Shown here: piece after piece, positions 8,501 to 15,503 of the stretch
Layout: each line of letters begins with the position of its first letter
Numbering within the stretch: position 1 is the first letter of the stretch
From: Akkermansiaceae bacterium
GTDB taxonomy: Bacteria; Verrucomicrobiota; Verrucomicrobiia; Verrucomicrobiales; Akkermansiaceae
DNA length: 56,621 nt
NCBI GenBank assembly: GCA_903826205.1
Contig: CAIKDP010000007.1
Span: 1-56,621 of the forward strand
Direction: 5' to 3'
The notes under the pieces: generated by a model
Told to the model about the DNA's origin: nothing
The model's database searches: none
Seen by the model: only the letters and a program-made list of their open reading frames with translations
Made by a program: the position numbers and the translations under genes

Positions 8501-9087
8501 GTGGTTTTGTCGGGCACTTGACCATCCGATGAGAGGGCGACGCTGGTGGAAGCCGGGGTGTAGGCCTGCGGGGTGGAGTTATCGAGTTCGTTGCCGCTGA
8601 TGAGCCACTGGACACCGGTGGCGCTGGGGGTTTTGGTGTAGATGAGGGAGGCGGGAGCGCTGGTGGTGACGGTGTTCCAGACGCCGGTCCAATAGCGGGT
8701 CCCGGGTCTCATCACCGAGAGACCATTGGAGATGGCATTTAGGGATTTCTCGTTTCTGGGGGTTTCCCCGGCTTTGAGGCGGATGCCGCCGGTGCCGCCC
8801 GCAAAGTCCGCAGGTGCAGTCACCCGTTGGTCGTGGCCGGCCGCCTTTTGCAGTTGGCCCAAGGCCATGATCATGGCCAGCCGCGCGTTGCTCCGTGCCA
8901 AGGCCATCGCATTGCCCTGTGAGGCGGTGCGCAGGGCCACGCTGGAGAGCGACAACAGCCCGACCGCCAACAGGGTCAGCAGGATCATCAGGGCGAGTGT
9001 GACCACCAAGGCAAACCCCTGAGCTTTCAATACCCTGCGGCCGGGCAGGGTAAAAAATCTTGCAGACTTCGGGGTGCTCGTGAGCAT
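5536..9087 (-). CDS. Verru_Chthon cassette protein A-type large pseudopilin-like protein
   Basis: A very large protein (1183 residues) with a type IV pilin-like N-terminus: basic residues, GFALVVTLALMILLTLLAVGLLSLSSVALRT, then a helix rich in Ala and Arg. This architecture matches the TIGR02600 family described from Verrucomicrobium and Chthoniobacter, where it heads a four-gene cassette with three smaller pilin-like proteins (B, C, D). Here none of the smaller partners is adjacent; the only partner is the overlapping secreted protein downstream. The bulk is extracytoplasmic in character, with many Ser, Thr and Pro. An in-frame start exists at 9189, but the ATG at 9087 gives a normal leader. 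Role in secretion or surface assembly is inference from the pilin-like head. Confidence 0.75.
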   Translation of the reverse strand: MLTSTPKSARFFTLPGRRVLKAQGFALVVTLALMILLTLLAVGLLSLSSVALRTASQGNAMALARSNARLAMIMALGQLQKAAGHDQRVTAPADFAGGTGGIRLKAGETPRNEKSLNAISNGLSVMRPGTRYWTGVWNTVTTSAPASLIYTKTPSATGVQWLISGNELDNSTPQAYTPASTSVALSSDGQVPDKTTAVVLVGTHSVGAPSASTIDNYVTAPMVGVTVPNPHGGDSPGRYAWWIGDEGVKARFNRAAPAPAAENATYQTLASQRAGWEVVTPLTSYPTPDSPRHALLNHVVTLAEGEILNPSLISSAGEPVALFHTATTDSFGVMADAIQGGLRLDLTAYLAKGFPTSAQAGFTNAPKQNTNIIPLTVAPKIKGPKWDVLRAFYTQAKTTASTSRLTVKAATKSTDITIAPMIVDLRLLMGVKMVSIDTGSYKLNPCAKIAVALGNPYPYTLEWKTNLELEIIDETPVQTGNSSRIWDAAGRSGYLGRTNEPGVFNKAAFLIPKGELAPGEAKAYTLGSQVQRPANDLNPIKVNLVPYASSSPANFNNCLILEDNTPNGGGRGLDVRESWTTSQPTAELRLAGAPSTTPLRRLERFELDNAFFASVQRGVDSNTPTTMTQPFPLHLYSFQISQPGADYASLMPTPDLIGTRNSTLRTFTDFNLQAVRFGKPITCYDPPPYFMESTDSLATLPFNPPGGETGTGFTRNLAVSPLAWGRSPVGNTKKTILFTYPKAFVSLAQLQHVDLTADDEFVSISQQPGNAVGNSYATPFVKRKLISQTRDNYIVTGGQPTSTKTTVTYYDIAYLLNCALWDTFYFSTIGEDSSIPGPLNPSVTLIDKAADDASLSDPVKAAGHLLMKGSFNVNSTSKDAWKALLAGSRFLKHPADPSTASTANAMFPRSLEQRSPNTTIPTGTADDSFSGYRRLTPTQIDAVADELVKQVRQRGPFVSLAHFVNRALVDISAKTATTHMFGRCGALQSALDLSGVNISPDGKKSAFAKGLVVNDDKVKLQMDQNAPKADMWGTRGNGDYFGTTDDGFPVWAPQSKDLNPGAMATIHADRNMLTDTQFTAEQGFRSTGIPGWITQADVLQVIGSAVAVRSDTFRIRAYGEALSPDGKTVLAKAWCESVVQRVPSYVDPSDAATERATDLSALNKLFGRRFEIVSFCWLSENEI

Positions 9088-9215
9088 ACTTTGTGGATAC
9101 AGAGTGTGGGTGCCAGGCCGGAAATGCAACACGGAAATACTCGTGCGGGCTGGTTTTTTGGGCGGATGGCTTTGCTTAACCCGCTTCACTGCTTTGGGGT
9201 GAGCTCCAGGCCCCT

Positions 9216-9250
9216 GTAAAAAACCCTGCCCGGCTCGGCCGGGCAGGGTT
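9216..9250 (-). terminator. Rho-independent terminator after the RRM protein gene
   Basis: A perfect 13-bp stem (9222-9234 with 9238-9250, AACCCTGCCCGGC) and a 3-nt loop. On the minus strand it is followed by a run of T. It lies 31 bp past the stop of the RRM gene and separates it from the Verru_Chthon A gene. Confidence 0.9.
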
Positions 9251-9281
9251 GATTGTGGATTCGGTGAACCGTAACTATATG

Positions 9282-10289
9282 TTAGATCGGATCGGGTTTG
9301 GCTTCCGTGGTGGCGTCGGTAGCGGTTTGAGGCGCGGCCGGGGCCACCGAGTCGGTGTCTGGTGCCGCTGGTTCCGCGATGTCCGGCGCGACCTCGACCC
9401 TCGCTTCATGAACCGTTGCGGGTTCAATGATGGTGGTGATTTCGGCGCTGGCTTCGAGGCTTTCGGCGGTGACGACCGGGGCCGCGGCAGCGACGACGGG
9501 AGTCGGGCGGGGGCGGCGCTCTTGGCGCTCCTCGCGTTCGTCCTTGTCTTCACGTTCGTCCTGGCCTTTGGACTGGGCACCGGAAACGGTCAGCTTGCGA
9601 CCCATGAACGGCTGGTCGTGAAGCACCTCGACGGCACGCTTGGCCTCGTCCATGTGGAGCATCTCCACAAAACCGAATCCTTTTGAGCGATGGGTGCTGC
9701 GGTTGTACACAATCTCGACATTACGCACGCCACCAATCCCTTTGAAGAGCTCTTGGAGGTCGTTTTCAGTGACATCGTAGGACAGGTTGCCGACATAAAC
9801 CCGCGGGGATTCCACGCTATCGCGGTTGCCACCGCGGCTGCGTTCGTTGCCGCGCGCCGGGCCTTGGTCGGCGTCCCGCTCACGGCTGCGCTCGCGGCGC
9901 GGGCCGGTGGGGGGCGCTTCGCCTTCGCTGGTGCGGAGGTTGCGGGTGTTGGATTTGACTTTGGAATCGGCCGCAGGTTTGGCTGCGTCGGGCTGGCGTG
10001 TCGGCCGTTGGCCCGGACGGGCCGGGGCTTTGTAAAGGCCGATGAGTTGGAGCAGTTTCTGCCACCACGTGAGTTTGACTGGGGCATACTTGCGGAGTGG
10101 CGCGATAATTTGACCACCCGGAGTGTTGGAGCTGCGATTCGGTCCTTGGCCGCGTTTGTCACGGTCGTAGTTGGAGTCGCGGTCTTGGCCCCGGCTGTGT
10201 TGGTTGTTGTTGCGTCGGTTTTGGCCACCGCGTGAGCGACGGCGTTTATTGTCTCCCTGATTTTGGGAGTGGGGTGTTGCATTCGACAT
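9282..10289 (-). CDS. RNA-binding protein with one RRM domain and disordered flanks
   Basis: A 335-residue protein with a single RNA recognition motif at about residues 163-238. RNP2 is VYVGNLSY and RNP1 is KGFGFVEM, both with the aromatic residues that stack on RNA bases. About 160 residues of Arg/Asn/Gln/Gly-rich sequence precede it (RRRSRGGQNRRNNNQ and similar), and about 100 acidic then Ala/Pro-rich residues follow. Most bacterial RRM proteins are only 80-150 residues, so the long low-complexity arms are unusual. A strong terminator follows, suggesting a single-gene transcript. Likely a cytoplasmic RNA chaperone or regulator; the target is unknown. Confidence 0.85.
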   Translation of the reverse strand: MSNATPHSQNQGDNKRRRSRGGQNRRNNNQHSRGQDRDSNYDRDKRGQGPNRSSNTPGGQIIAPLRKYAPVKLTWWQKLLQLIGLYKAPARPGQRPTRQPDAAKPAADSKVKSNTRNLRTSEGEAPPTGPRRERSRERDADQGPARGNERSRGGNRDSVESPRVYVGNLSYDVTENDLQELFKGIGGVRNVEIVYNRSTHRSKGFGFVEMLHMDEAKRAVEVLHDQPFMGRKLTVSGAQSKGQDEREDKDEREERQERRPRPTPVVAAAAPVVTAESLEASAEITTIIEPATVHEARVEVAPDIAEPAAPDTDSVAPAAPQTATDATTEAKPDPI

Positions 10290-10686
10290 GGTTTAGCATG
10301 GTTGTCGTTGTTTCGGGCGGCCCGGCGCGGCGGACGGCGAGGTCCGGCGATGCTGGAATGGACCAGCGTGCTGACCGACCCCACTCCGACGGCCGGCTTT
10401 TTGGTGCCGGGGTGAGGCTCCGCTACGGTACGGACCGGACATCACCAAGGTCGGAGCGGATCGGCTTGCGCCGCCGCCCGTTTGAGACAGAAGATTCCGT
10501 TTTCCGTGCCGCCATCCGGGAGTGGTCACCCGTGGTCGGGTAGAAATCGGAAGGCACTGGGCCGGATGCGGGCATCGGAGGATTGGAGGATCCTGCTCGA
10601 GACGGAGCATGAAGACCGCTTCCGACTTTGGCAAGGACGGAATCAGGAACTTGCCAAATTTGCCGCCGGGGTCCGGGCGGGTGGCG
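10290..10686. other. 397-bp gap upstream of the RRM protein gene
   Basis: Lies between the 3' end of argH and the start of the RRM gene. Open frames here have no protein character and I see no clear repeat. The length allows a long 5' leader, which would be plausible for an RNA-binding protein, but no defined structure or promoter can be called. Confidence 0.4.
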
Positions 10687-12048
10687 CTATCCTAGGCCTG
10701 GAATTTCCCGCCAGCGCTGGATTTCCGCCTGCACATTGGCAATCGAGGGAGCTCCCGGATTGCGGCGGGCAGCCAGCGCTCGGTCGAGCGAAAAGACCGC
10801 GGCGGCGTCAGCGCCAAACGCCGGGTCAAGTGCGGGGAAATCGAGCTGATCGAGCGGAGTGCCACTGCGGAGGGCCTCGGCGACGGCCTTGCCGACCAGT
10901 TCATGGGCATGGCGAAACGGGATGCCCGACTTCACGAGGTGGTCGGCCAGGTCGGTGGCGAGGAGCATCGGGTCGGCGGCGGCGCGGCGGCAATTGTCCT
11001 CGCGCAGTTCCATGGCGGTGATCATCTCGGTGTTGACGGCGAGGACCAGTCGCAGGGTGTCCACGGAATCAAAGAGCGGGGGTTTGTCTTCCTGGAGGTC
11101 GCGGTTGTAGGTGAGCGGCAGGCCTTTGATGGCCACCAGCAGGTTCATCAGGTTGCCGACCAGACGGCCGGTCTTGCCGCGGGTGAGTTCACACACATCC
11201 GGGTTTTTCTTTTGCGGCATGAGGGAGGAGCCGGTGGTGTGGGCGTCGGAAAGGGCGGCGAAGGCGAACTCGCTGGTGCACCACAGGATGAGGTCCTCAC
11301 TGAGGCGCGAGAGGTGCGTGCCGCACAGGGCAATGGCAAATAAGGTCTCGGCGATGTAATCGCGATCGGCGATGGCATCCATCGAGTTGTGGGTGATGCT
11401 GTCAAAGCCGAGTTCGGCGGCGATGGCGTGGCGGTCGAGGTTGATGGTGGAGCCGGCGAGCGCGCCGGACCCAAGCGGCGACACGTTGAGGCGCTTGCGG
11501 CAATCGGCGAGCCGGCCCTTGTCGCGTTCCAACATTTCGACGTAGGCCAGGAAATGGTGGCCTGCGGTGACCGGTTGGCCGCGCTGGAGGTGGGTGTACC
11601 CGGGAATCACGGTGGCGGCATAGCGCGTGGCACGGTCTAACAAAGATCGTTGCAAGCCGCAGAGTGCGGTGATCAGGCCGTCGATCTCGCCGCGGCAATA
11701 GAGGCGGGTGTCGGTGGCGACCTGGTCGTTGCGCGAGCGGGCGGTGTGGAGCTTGGCACCCGGCGGGCCGATGCGGCGGGTCAATTCCGCCTCGATGTTC
11801 ATGTGGATGTCCTCGAGTGAGGTCTTGAATTCGAAGGTGCCGGCACGGATGTCGGCCTCGATCCCGTGCAGGCCGCCTTCGATGGCGGCAAACTCGTCGG
11901 CGCTCAGCAGGCCGGCGGCGAGTTGGCCGCGGGCATGCGCGATGGAGCCGGCGATGTCATGGGCAAACAGGCGCCAGTCATAGGAGATGGACTCGCCGAA
12001 TTGTTGGACGAGGGACGATGTGTCCTGGGAGAAGCGGCCTTTCCACAT
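10687..12048 (-). CDS. argH: Argininosuccinate lyase
   Basis: Catalyses the last step of arginine synthesis, splitting argininosuccinate into arginine and fumarate. The protein has 453 residues, normal for the family. It carries the fumarase/lyase-superfamily signature GSSLMPQKKNP at residues 273-283 (flexible loop with the catalytic Ser), the HTARSRNDQV substrate-binding segment near residue 101, and the TGHHFL/GYTHLQRGQP region holding the catalytic His area. No other arginine gene is in the window. The start ATG is preceded by CTAACAAACGCC with no Shine-Dalgarno site. Confidence 0.97.
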   Translation of the reverse strand: MWKGRFSQDTSSLVQQFGESISYDWRLFAHDIAGSIAHARGQLAAGLLSADEFAAIEGGLHGIEADIRAGTFEFKTSLEDIHMNIEAELTRRIGPPGAKLHTARSRNDQVATDTRLYCRGEIDGLITALCGLQRSLLDRATRYAATVIPGYTHLQRGQPVTAGHHFLAYVEMLERDKGRLADCRKRLNVSPLGSGALAGSTINLDRHAIAAELGFDSITHNSMDAIADRDYIAETLFAIALCGTHLSRLSEDLILWCTSEFAFAALSDAHTTGSSLMPQKKNPDVCELTRGKTGRLVGNLMNLLVAIKGLPLTYNRDLQEDKPPLFDSVDTLRLVLAVNTEMITAMELREDNCRRAAADPMLLATDLADHLVKSGIPFRHAHELVGKAVAEALRSGTPLDQLDFPALDPAFGADAAAVFSLDRALAARRNPGAPSIANVQAEIQRWREIPGLG

Positions 12049-12072
12049 GGCGTTTGTTAGGGGGTGAGGTTC

Positions 12073-12516
12073 TCAGCGACCGCCGTCGATCTTGGCGAGC
12101 TTTTCATTCTCGAAGCTCAGCGAAACTGTGCCGCCGCCCGAGCTCGCCCCGGCAGGGGCTTTGCAGGAGAGTACCCAGCGATCCATTTTGTAGAGTTCAC
12201 CGGTCGGGGGGGAATCCAGCTCCTGCACAAACCATCCGGCGTCCGGGTGGCTCTCGATCTGGGCCATGACCTCGGCTTTGGTCATGCCAAGGCGCAGGGT
12301 GGCCCCACCAAAGACGATCTCCTTCCCAGCGGCCGTGGTGCCGGCCGCTGGTGCTGCCGGCTTTGCCGGCGGCGGGGGTTCCGCCAGACATGTGGCCGGC
12401 AGCAGCAGCACCGCGACGGCCGGCATGAATGTTAGAAAACGGCGGCCGTGGTGCCGGTGCGGGTTGGCGAGTGGGGTGGAGGTCGCAAGGCGGCGGGGCG
12501 GGGGGGATGAGTGCAT
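12073..12516 (-). CDS. Small exported protein, BamE/SmpA-like fold suspected
   Basis: 147 residues from the ATG at 12516, or about 118 if the internal MPAVAVLLLPATCLA is the true leader. The mature part begins with a Pro/Ala linker. It then has GATLRLGMTKAEVMAQIE, which resembles the opening helix of BamE/SmpA-like domains, and ends in strands (VSLSFENEKLAKIDGG) like that fold. The leader has a Cys at PATC, but the lipobox is poor. It sits 24 bp downstream of argH on the same strand. The function is unknown; the fold call is inference from two short stretches. Confidence 0.55.
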   Translation of the reverse strand: MHSSPPPRRLATSTPLANPHRHHGRRFLTFMPAVAVLLLPATCLAEPPPPAKPAAPAAGTTAAGKEIVFGGATLRLGMTKAEVMAQIESHPDAGWFVQELDSPPTGELYKMDRWVLSCKAPAGASSGGGTVSLSFENEKLAKIDGGR

Positions 12517-12726
12517 AAGAGAGTTTGTTCTCCGCTCAGCTTGCCCGGCCGTGTCGCAATGCCAAGCCAATTGTTACGGCAGCTTCGCCATCGGGATATC
12601 TTCTGGGAATTCGTTGCGCGGTAACTTGGTCTGTAGCGAGCCGCCGATAGGCGCGCCGTCTTCGTTGCCAAGCCATTTCGATAAAACGAGCTAGACAAGC
12701 TAGAATATTTGCCGTAGCCTGCCCGT

Positions 12727-12972
12727 GTGGAAACGACATGGCCGATTCAAGATGCAAAAAACCGTCTCAGCGAATTGCTCGAGGTTGTTCGCAGGAGTGG
12801 TGCCCAGACCATTACGCGGCATGGCAAGCCGGTTGCAGTTGTGGTTTCCGCAGAGACTTACGCGCGGCTTCAGCCTCAGGAAAAGCTGGTGGACATTCTG
12901 CGGGATTGCCCGGTGAAGGGCTGGGATCTCGAACGTGACGCCACCCCAGCCCGCGATCTCGGTTTTCAATAA
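12727..12972 (+). CDS. Phd/YefM-family antitoxin
   Basis: An 81-residue protein from a GTG at 12727. The N-terminal half is the DNA-binding Phd/YefM fold: WPIQDAKNRLSELLEVVRRSGAQTITRHGKPVAVVVSAETY. The C-terminal tail should bind and mask the toxin. The cognate PIN toxin gene starts 7 bp downstream but is truncated, so this antitoxin is probably an orphan. Antitoxins of this family usually repress their own promoter; a candidate site upstream is not obvious. Confidence 0.88.
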   Translation: METTWPIQDAKNRLSELLEVVRRSGAQTITRHGKPVAVVVSAETYARLQPQEKLVDILRDCPVKGWDLERDATPARDLGFQ

Positions 12973-12978
12973 GCCGCC

Positions 12979-13137
12979 ATGTCCTATCTCGTTGACGCGA
13001 ATGTCTTGTGTGAGTCCTCCAAGCCACACCCCGATGCCGCGGTGCTCAAGTGGCTCGCCGACCATGATGCGGAACTTTATCTCTCCGCCTTAGCCCTTGG
13101 CGAAATGCTCATGGGGAATGCAACTCCTCCACCGTGA
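12979..13137 (+). pseudogene. Truncated PIN-domain (VapC-like) toxin
   Basis: Only 52 codons remain of a family that normally has 125-145. The N-terminus is intact and typical: MSYLVDANVLCES with the first catalytic Asp, and LYLSALALGEMLMG containing the second acidic residue. After that the similarity stops abruptly and a chance stop codon follows. The later acidic residues needed for metal binding and RNase activity are missing, so the product should be inactive. The break lies where the plus-strand frame runs into the DUF1080 remnant on the other strand. Confidence 0.85.
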
Positions 13138-13443
13138 TGTCCTTGTAGGAAACTTCCGCCACCGCGCCGCCGTGGATTTGCAGACCGATCAAGCCGGACT
13201 GCGGGATGTCCGCGTCCGGTTCGGTGTAGTCGATGGTCTGCAGCCCGTTGATCGAAAGCCGGATGCGTTTGCCCTCACAGCGGATCTCGTAATCGTTCCA
13301 AGTTTCGCGTTTCAAGACCTTGTTGATCTCCGCCATGTTGGATGGCGCGAGCGTTTGGTTGCGGCGGGATTCGTCATAGAGGCTGCCCCAGTATGACGGG
13401 TCGCCGAGGTCGGCTTGATAGCCGATCATCTCATTGGCTTGTG
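13109..13443 (-). pseudogene. C-terminal remnant of a DUF1080 (3-keto-disaccharide hydrolase-type) protein
   Basis: About 111 codons match the C-terminal half of DUF1080 proteins: MIGYQADLGDPSYWGSLYDE, then WNDYEIRCEGKRIRLSINGLQTIDYTE and GLIGLQIHGG, ending with the family's final strand. The signal peptide and N-terminal half of the jelly-roll domain are missing. The upstream break is exactly at the waaA stop codon (13444). An internal ATG at 13429 exists, but the product would be half a domain without export signal. Intact relatives are secreted glycan-binding or hydrolytic proteins. Confidence 0.8.
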
Positions 13444-14811
13444 TTAGGCCTGCATGAGCAGGCTGACGATGCGGCGGGTGGCGCCGTGGTGGCGCATGAG
13501 AAGTTCGCTGGCGCGGGCAGTGGCGGCGCGGGCTGCGGCCGGGTCGAGGGCGCGGCGGATGGCGGAGATCAAGCCGTCCTGGTCGAGGGCAAGGAAGATG
13601 GCCTTGGCGGCAAGCAGGCGGGAGGCGAGCGGCTCGAAATTTTCCATATGGGGGCCGAAGATCACGGGCTTGTCGGCGAGAATCGCCTCGCACGGGTTTT
13701 GGCCGCCGGTGGCCAGGAAGCTCTTGCCGATGATGACGACGTCGGCGTGGGCCGTCCAATCGCGCAACTCACCGGTGGTGTCGATGACCAGGCTGGCGGC
13801 TGATGGATTTGTTAGATCGGCGCTGCTACCATGGGTGGGCCGCCCGTGCCCCTCTTGATTCTCATAAGTCCCATGGCTCCCATCGGCCGCATTCGCCTGC
13901 TGCAAAGTGGAGCGCAAAACCACCTTGAAGCCGCTGCGTTCGAGGTCGGCTTTGACTTGGGCGCGGCGTTCGGCGTGGCGGGGGGCGATGAGGATGAGGG
14001 CGTCGGGCACGGCATCGCGGATGGCGCTGGCGATCCATGGTTCTTCGCCGGCGTGGGTGCTGGCGGCAAGAATGACCGGGCGGGCGGGGCCGGGGCCAGC
14101 CACGGCATCGAGCAACGCTTGAAAATCGGGCCGGCGGGTCGGTGGCTGACCGCTGCCAGGGTCGATTTTCAAGCTGCCGGTGACGTGGATTTTATCCGCG
14201 GCCACGCCGAGATGCTGCCAGATGGCGGTATCCTCCGGGTCTTGGATGGCGAGCGCGTCGAGCATGCCAAACACCGGGCGCACCCACGCGGCAAAGCGCC
14301 GGTAGCGGGCCGCGGATCGCGGCGAGAGTCGCGCATTGACGAGGCTGACAGGAAGCTTGTGCCGGCGGCAGGCCACTAACAAATTCGGCCATGCCTCACC
14401 CTCGATGAGGATGATTTGGGTGGGTGCAAAATGCCTGAGGTAGCGGCGGACCATGCCGGGGAAATCCAACGGAACGTAGGTGACGCGGACGTTGGTGAGC
14501 TGGGCGGTGGTGGCCACGGCGTGGCCGGTGGCCGTGCCGGTGGCCAATACGAAGGGTTGTTCAGGCGCGCTGATACGCCATTCGCGGATGAGCTTGAGGG
14601 CCAGCATCGCCTCGCCAACGCTCACGGCGTGGAGGTGAATGGCGCCGCGGGGTTCGTCCTGGAGTGGGGTGGCGTAGAGGGCGACCCGTTCGCCGAGCCG
14701 GGTGCCGAAGCCACCCCGGCGCAACATTTTGACGATCCACCCGGGAAACGCCGCCAGAAACAGCAGCGGCAGCAACAGCCGGTAGATCGCAAGCCCGAAA
14801 AACAATCGCAT
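13444..14811 (-). CDS. waaA: 3-deoxy-D-manno-octulosonic acid (Kdo) transferase
   Basis: Transfers Kdo from CMP-Kdo to lipid A at the inner membrane, the first step of LPS core assembly, showing that the cell makes LPS. The protein has 455 residues, longer than the usual 420-430. An N-terminal membrane anchor is followed by a GT-B fold: HAVSVGEAMLALKLI, ILIEGEAWPNLL, and C-terminal IGKSFLATGGQNPCEAI. The extra length is a roughly 36-residue low-complexity insertion at about residues 303-338, built from repeat DNA and placed just before the conserved LVIDTTGELRDW. The gene is followed 12 bp upstream by rsmD on the same strand. The stop codon TAA is part of a CTAACA motif. Confidence 0.93.
   Translation of the reverse strand: MRLFFGLAIYRLLLPLLFLAAFPGWIVKMLRRGGFGTRLGERVALYATPLQDEPRGAIHLHAVSVGEAMLALKLIREWRISAPEQPFVLATGTATGHAVATTAQLTNVRVTYVPLDFPGMVRRYLRHFAPTQIILIEGEAWPNLLVACRRHKLPVSLVNARLSPRSAARYRRFAAWVRPVFGMLDALAIQDPEDTAIWQHLGVAADKIHVTGSLKIDPGSGQPPTRRPDFQALLDAVAGPGPARPVILAASTHAGEEPWIASAIRDAVPDALILIAPRHAERRAQVKADLERSGFKVVLRSTLQQANAADGSHGTYENQEGHGRPTHGSSADLTNPSAASLVIDTTGELRDWTAHADVVIIGKSFLATGGQNPCEAILADKPVIFGPHMENFEPLASRLLAAKAIFLALDQDGLISAIRRALDPAAARAATARASELLMRHHGATRRIVSLLMQA
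13798..13905 (-). repeat. In-frame repeat-derived insertion within waaA
   Basis: This segment encodes Gln/Gly/His/Asn-rich sequence that interrupts the WaaA C-terminal domain. At 13859-13886 it contains three 9-bp units of the form YTCYCATRR, the same kind as in the intergenic composite elements at 15428-15463 and 22420-22447. A TTTGTTAG motif is also present. The insertion keeps the reading frame, so the enzyme may stay active with a surface loop added. Confidence 0.65.
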
Positions 14812-14822
14812 CGCGCAGGAGG

Positions 14823-15380
14823 CTAGGCGGAAATGACCGGCGCGTAAAGCAGGATGGCGCTGCCGCCGTATTCGCGTCGGTCAACCAACGACCACGCGTC
14901 GGCCGCCGGGCTCGGTTGGTGGGCGGCCACTTCCGCGATGAACCAGCCATCGGCGGCGAGCCGGGGACGCAACAACTCACCTGCCAGCAAGGTGCCGATT
15001 GCGTCATGATCACCGGGTTGTTTCAGATAGGGAGGGTCGGCGAAAATCAGATCATAGGTGGCCACCTCGCGGCGCAGATAGGCACTGACCTCGGCGCGCA
15101 CCACGCGCCCCCCGTCCAGCCGCGATTTTGTCAGGTTTTCGGAGATCACTTGGGCGGCCTGGCGGTGCTCATCCACAAACACGCAGGAAGCGGCACCACG
15201 GCTGAGCGCTTCCAACCCGAGGGCGCCGGATCCGGCAAACAGATCCAGCACGCGGGCGTTGTCCACCCGCTCGCCAAGGATGGAGAAGACGGCCTGGCGG
15301 ACAAAATCGGTGGTGGGACGGGCCACCGCCGAGGGGACCTTGATGGCGAGCCGCCCGGCTGTTCCGGCAATGATGCGCAT
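14823..15380 (-). CDS. rsmD: 16S rRNA (guanine-966 N2)-methyltransferase
   Basis: 185 residues, the standard size. MRIIAGTAGRLAIKVP is the typical RsmD start. The SAM-binding motif is VLDLFAGSGALGLEALSRGA, with an acidic residue at the end of the next strand (VFVDEH), and the catalytic motif is FADPPY. It methylates G966 of 16S rRNA in the 30S subunit. The gene lies 12 bp upstream of waaA and probably shares its transcript. Upstream, the whole gap to the AsmA-like gene is a composite repeat whose TCTAACTCTTCCCCCC end touches the ATG. Confidence 0.95.
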   Translation of the reverse strand: MRIIAGTAGRLAIKVPSAVARPTTDFVRQAVFSILGERVDNARVLDLFAGSGALGLEALSRGAASCVFVDEHRQAAQVISENLTKSRLDGGRVVRAEVSAYLRREVATYDLIFADPPYLKQPGDHDAIGTLLAGELLRPRLAADGWFIAEVAAHQPSPAADAWSLVDRREYGGSAILLYAPVISA

Positions 15381-15503
15381 GGGGGGAAGAGTTAGAGGTT
15401 GTTAGTTAGAGGTTATTGGGGGGTGAAGAATGAGACGAATGAGACGAATGAGACCTATGGGACAAATAACTGATAACACTTCTCCTGCCGTCTTGCGTCT
15501 TCA
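15381..15503 (-). repeat. Composite intergenic element filling the AsmA-like/rsmD gap
   Basis: Read on the minus strand, the modules are TGAAGACGCAAGACG (which supplies the stop TGA of the AsmA-like gene), TTATCAGTTAT, GTCCCATAGG and three copies of the 9-bp GTCTCATTC, AATAACCTCTAACTAACAACC, and TCTAACTCTTCCCCCC directly before the rsmD ATG. The same modules occur in the same order and orientation at 22336-22494. Confidence 0.9.

Noticed and set aside
13444-13759. N-terminal 105 codons of an open frame joined to the DUF1080 remnant
   Set aside because: That part is the out-of-frame shadow of waaA; only the part left of 13444 matches DUF1080.
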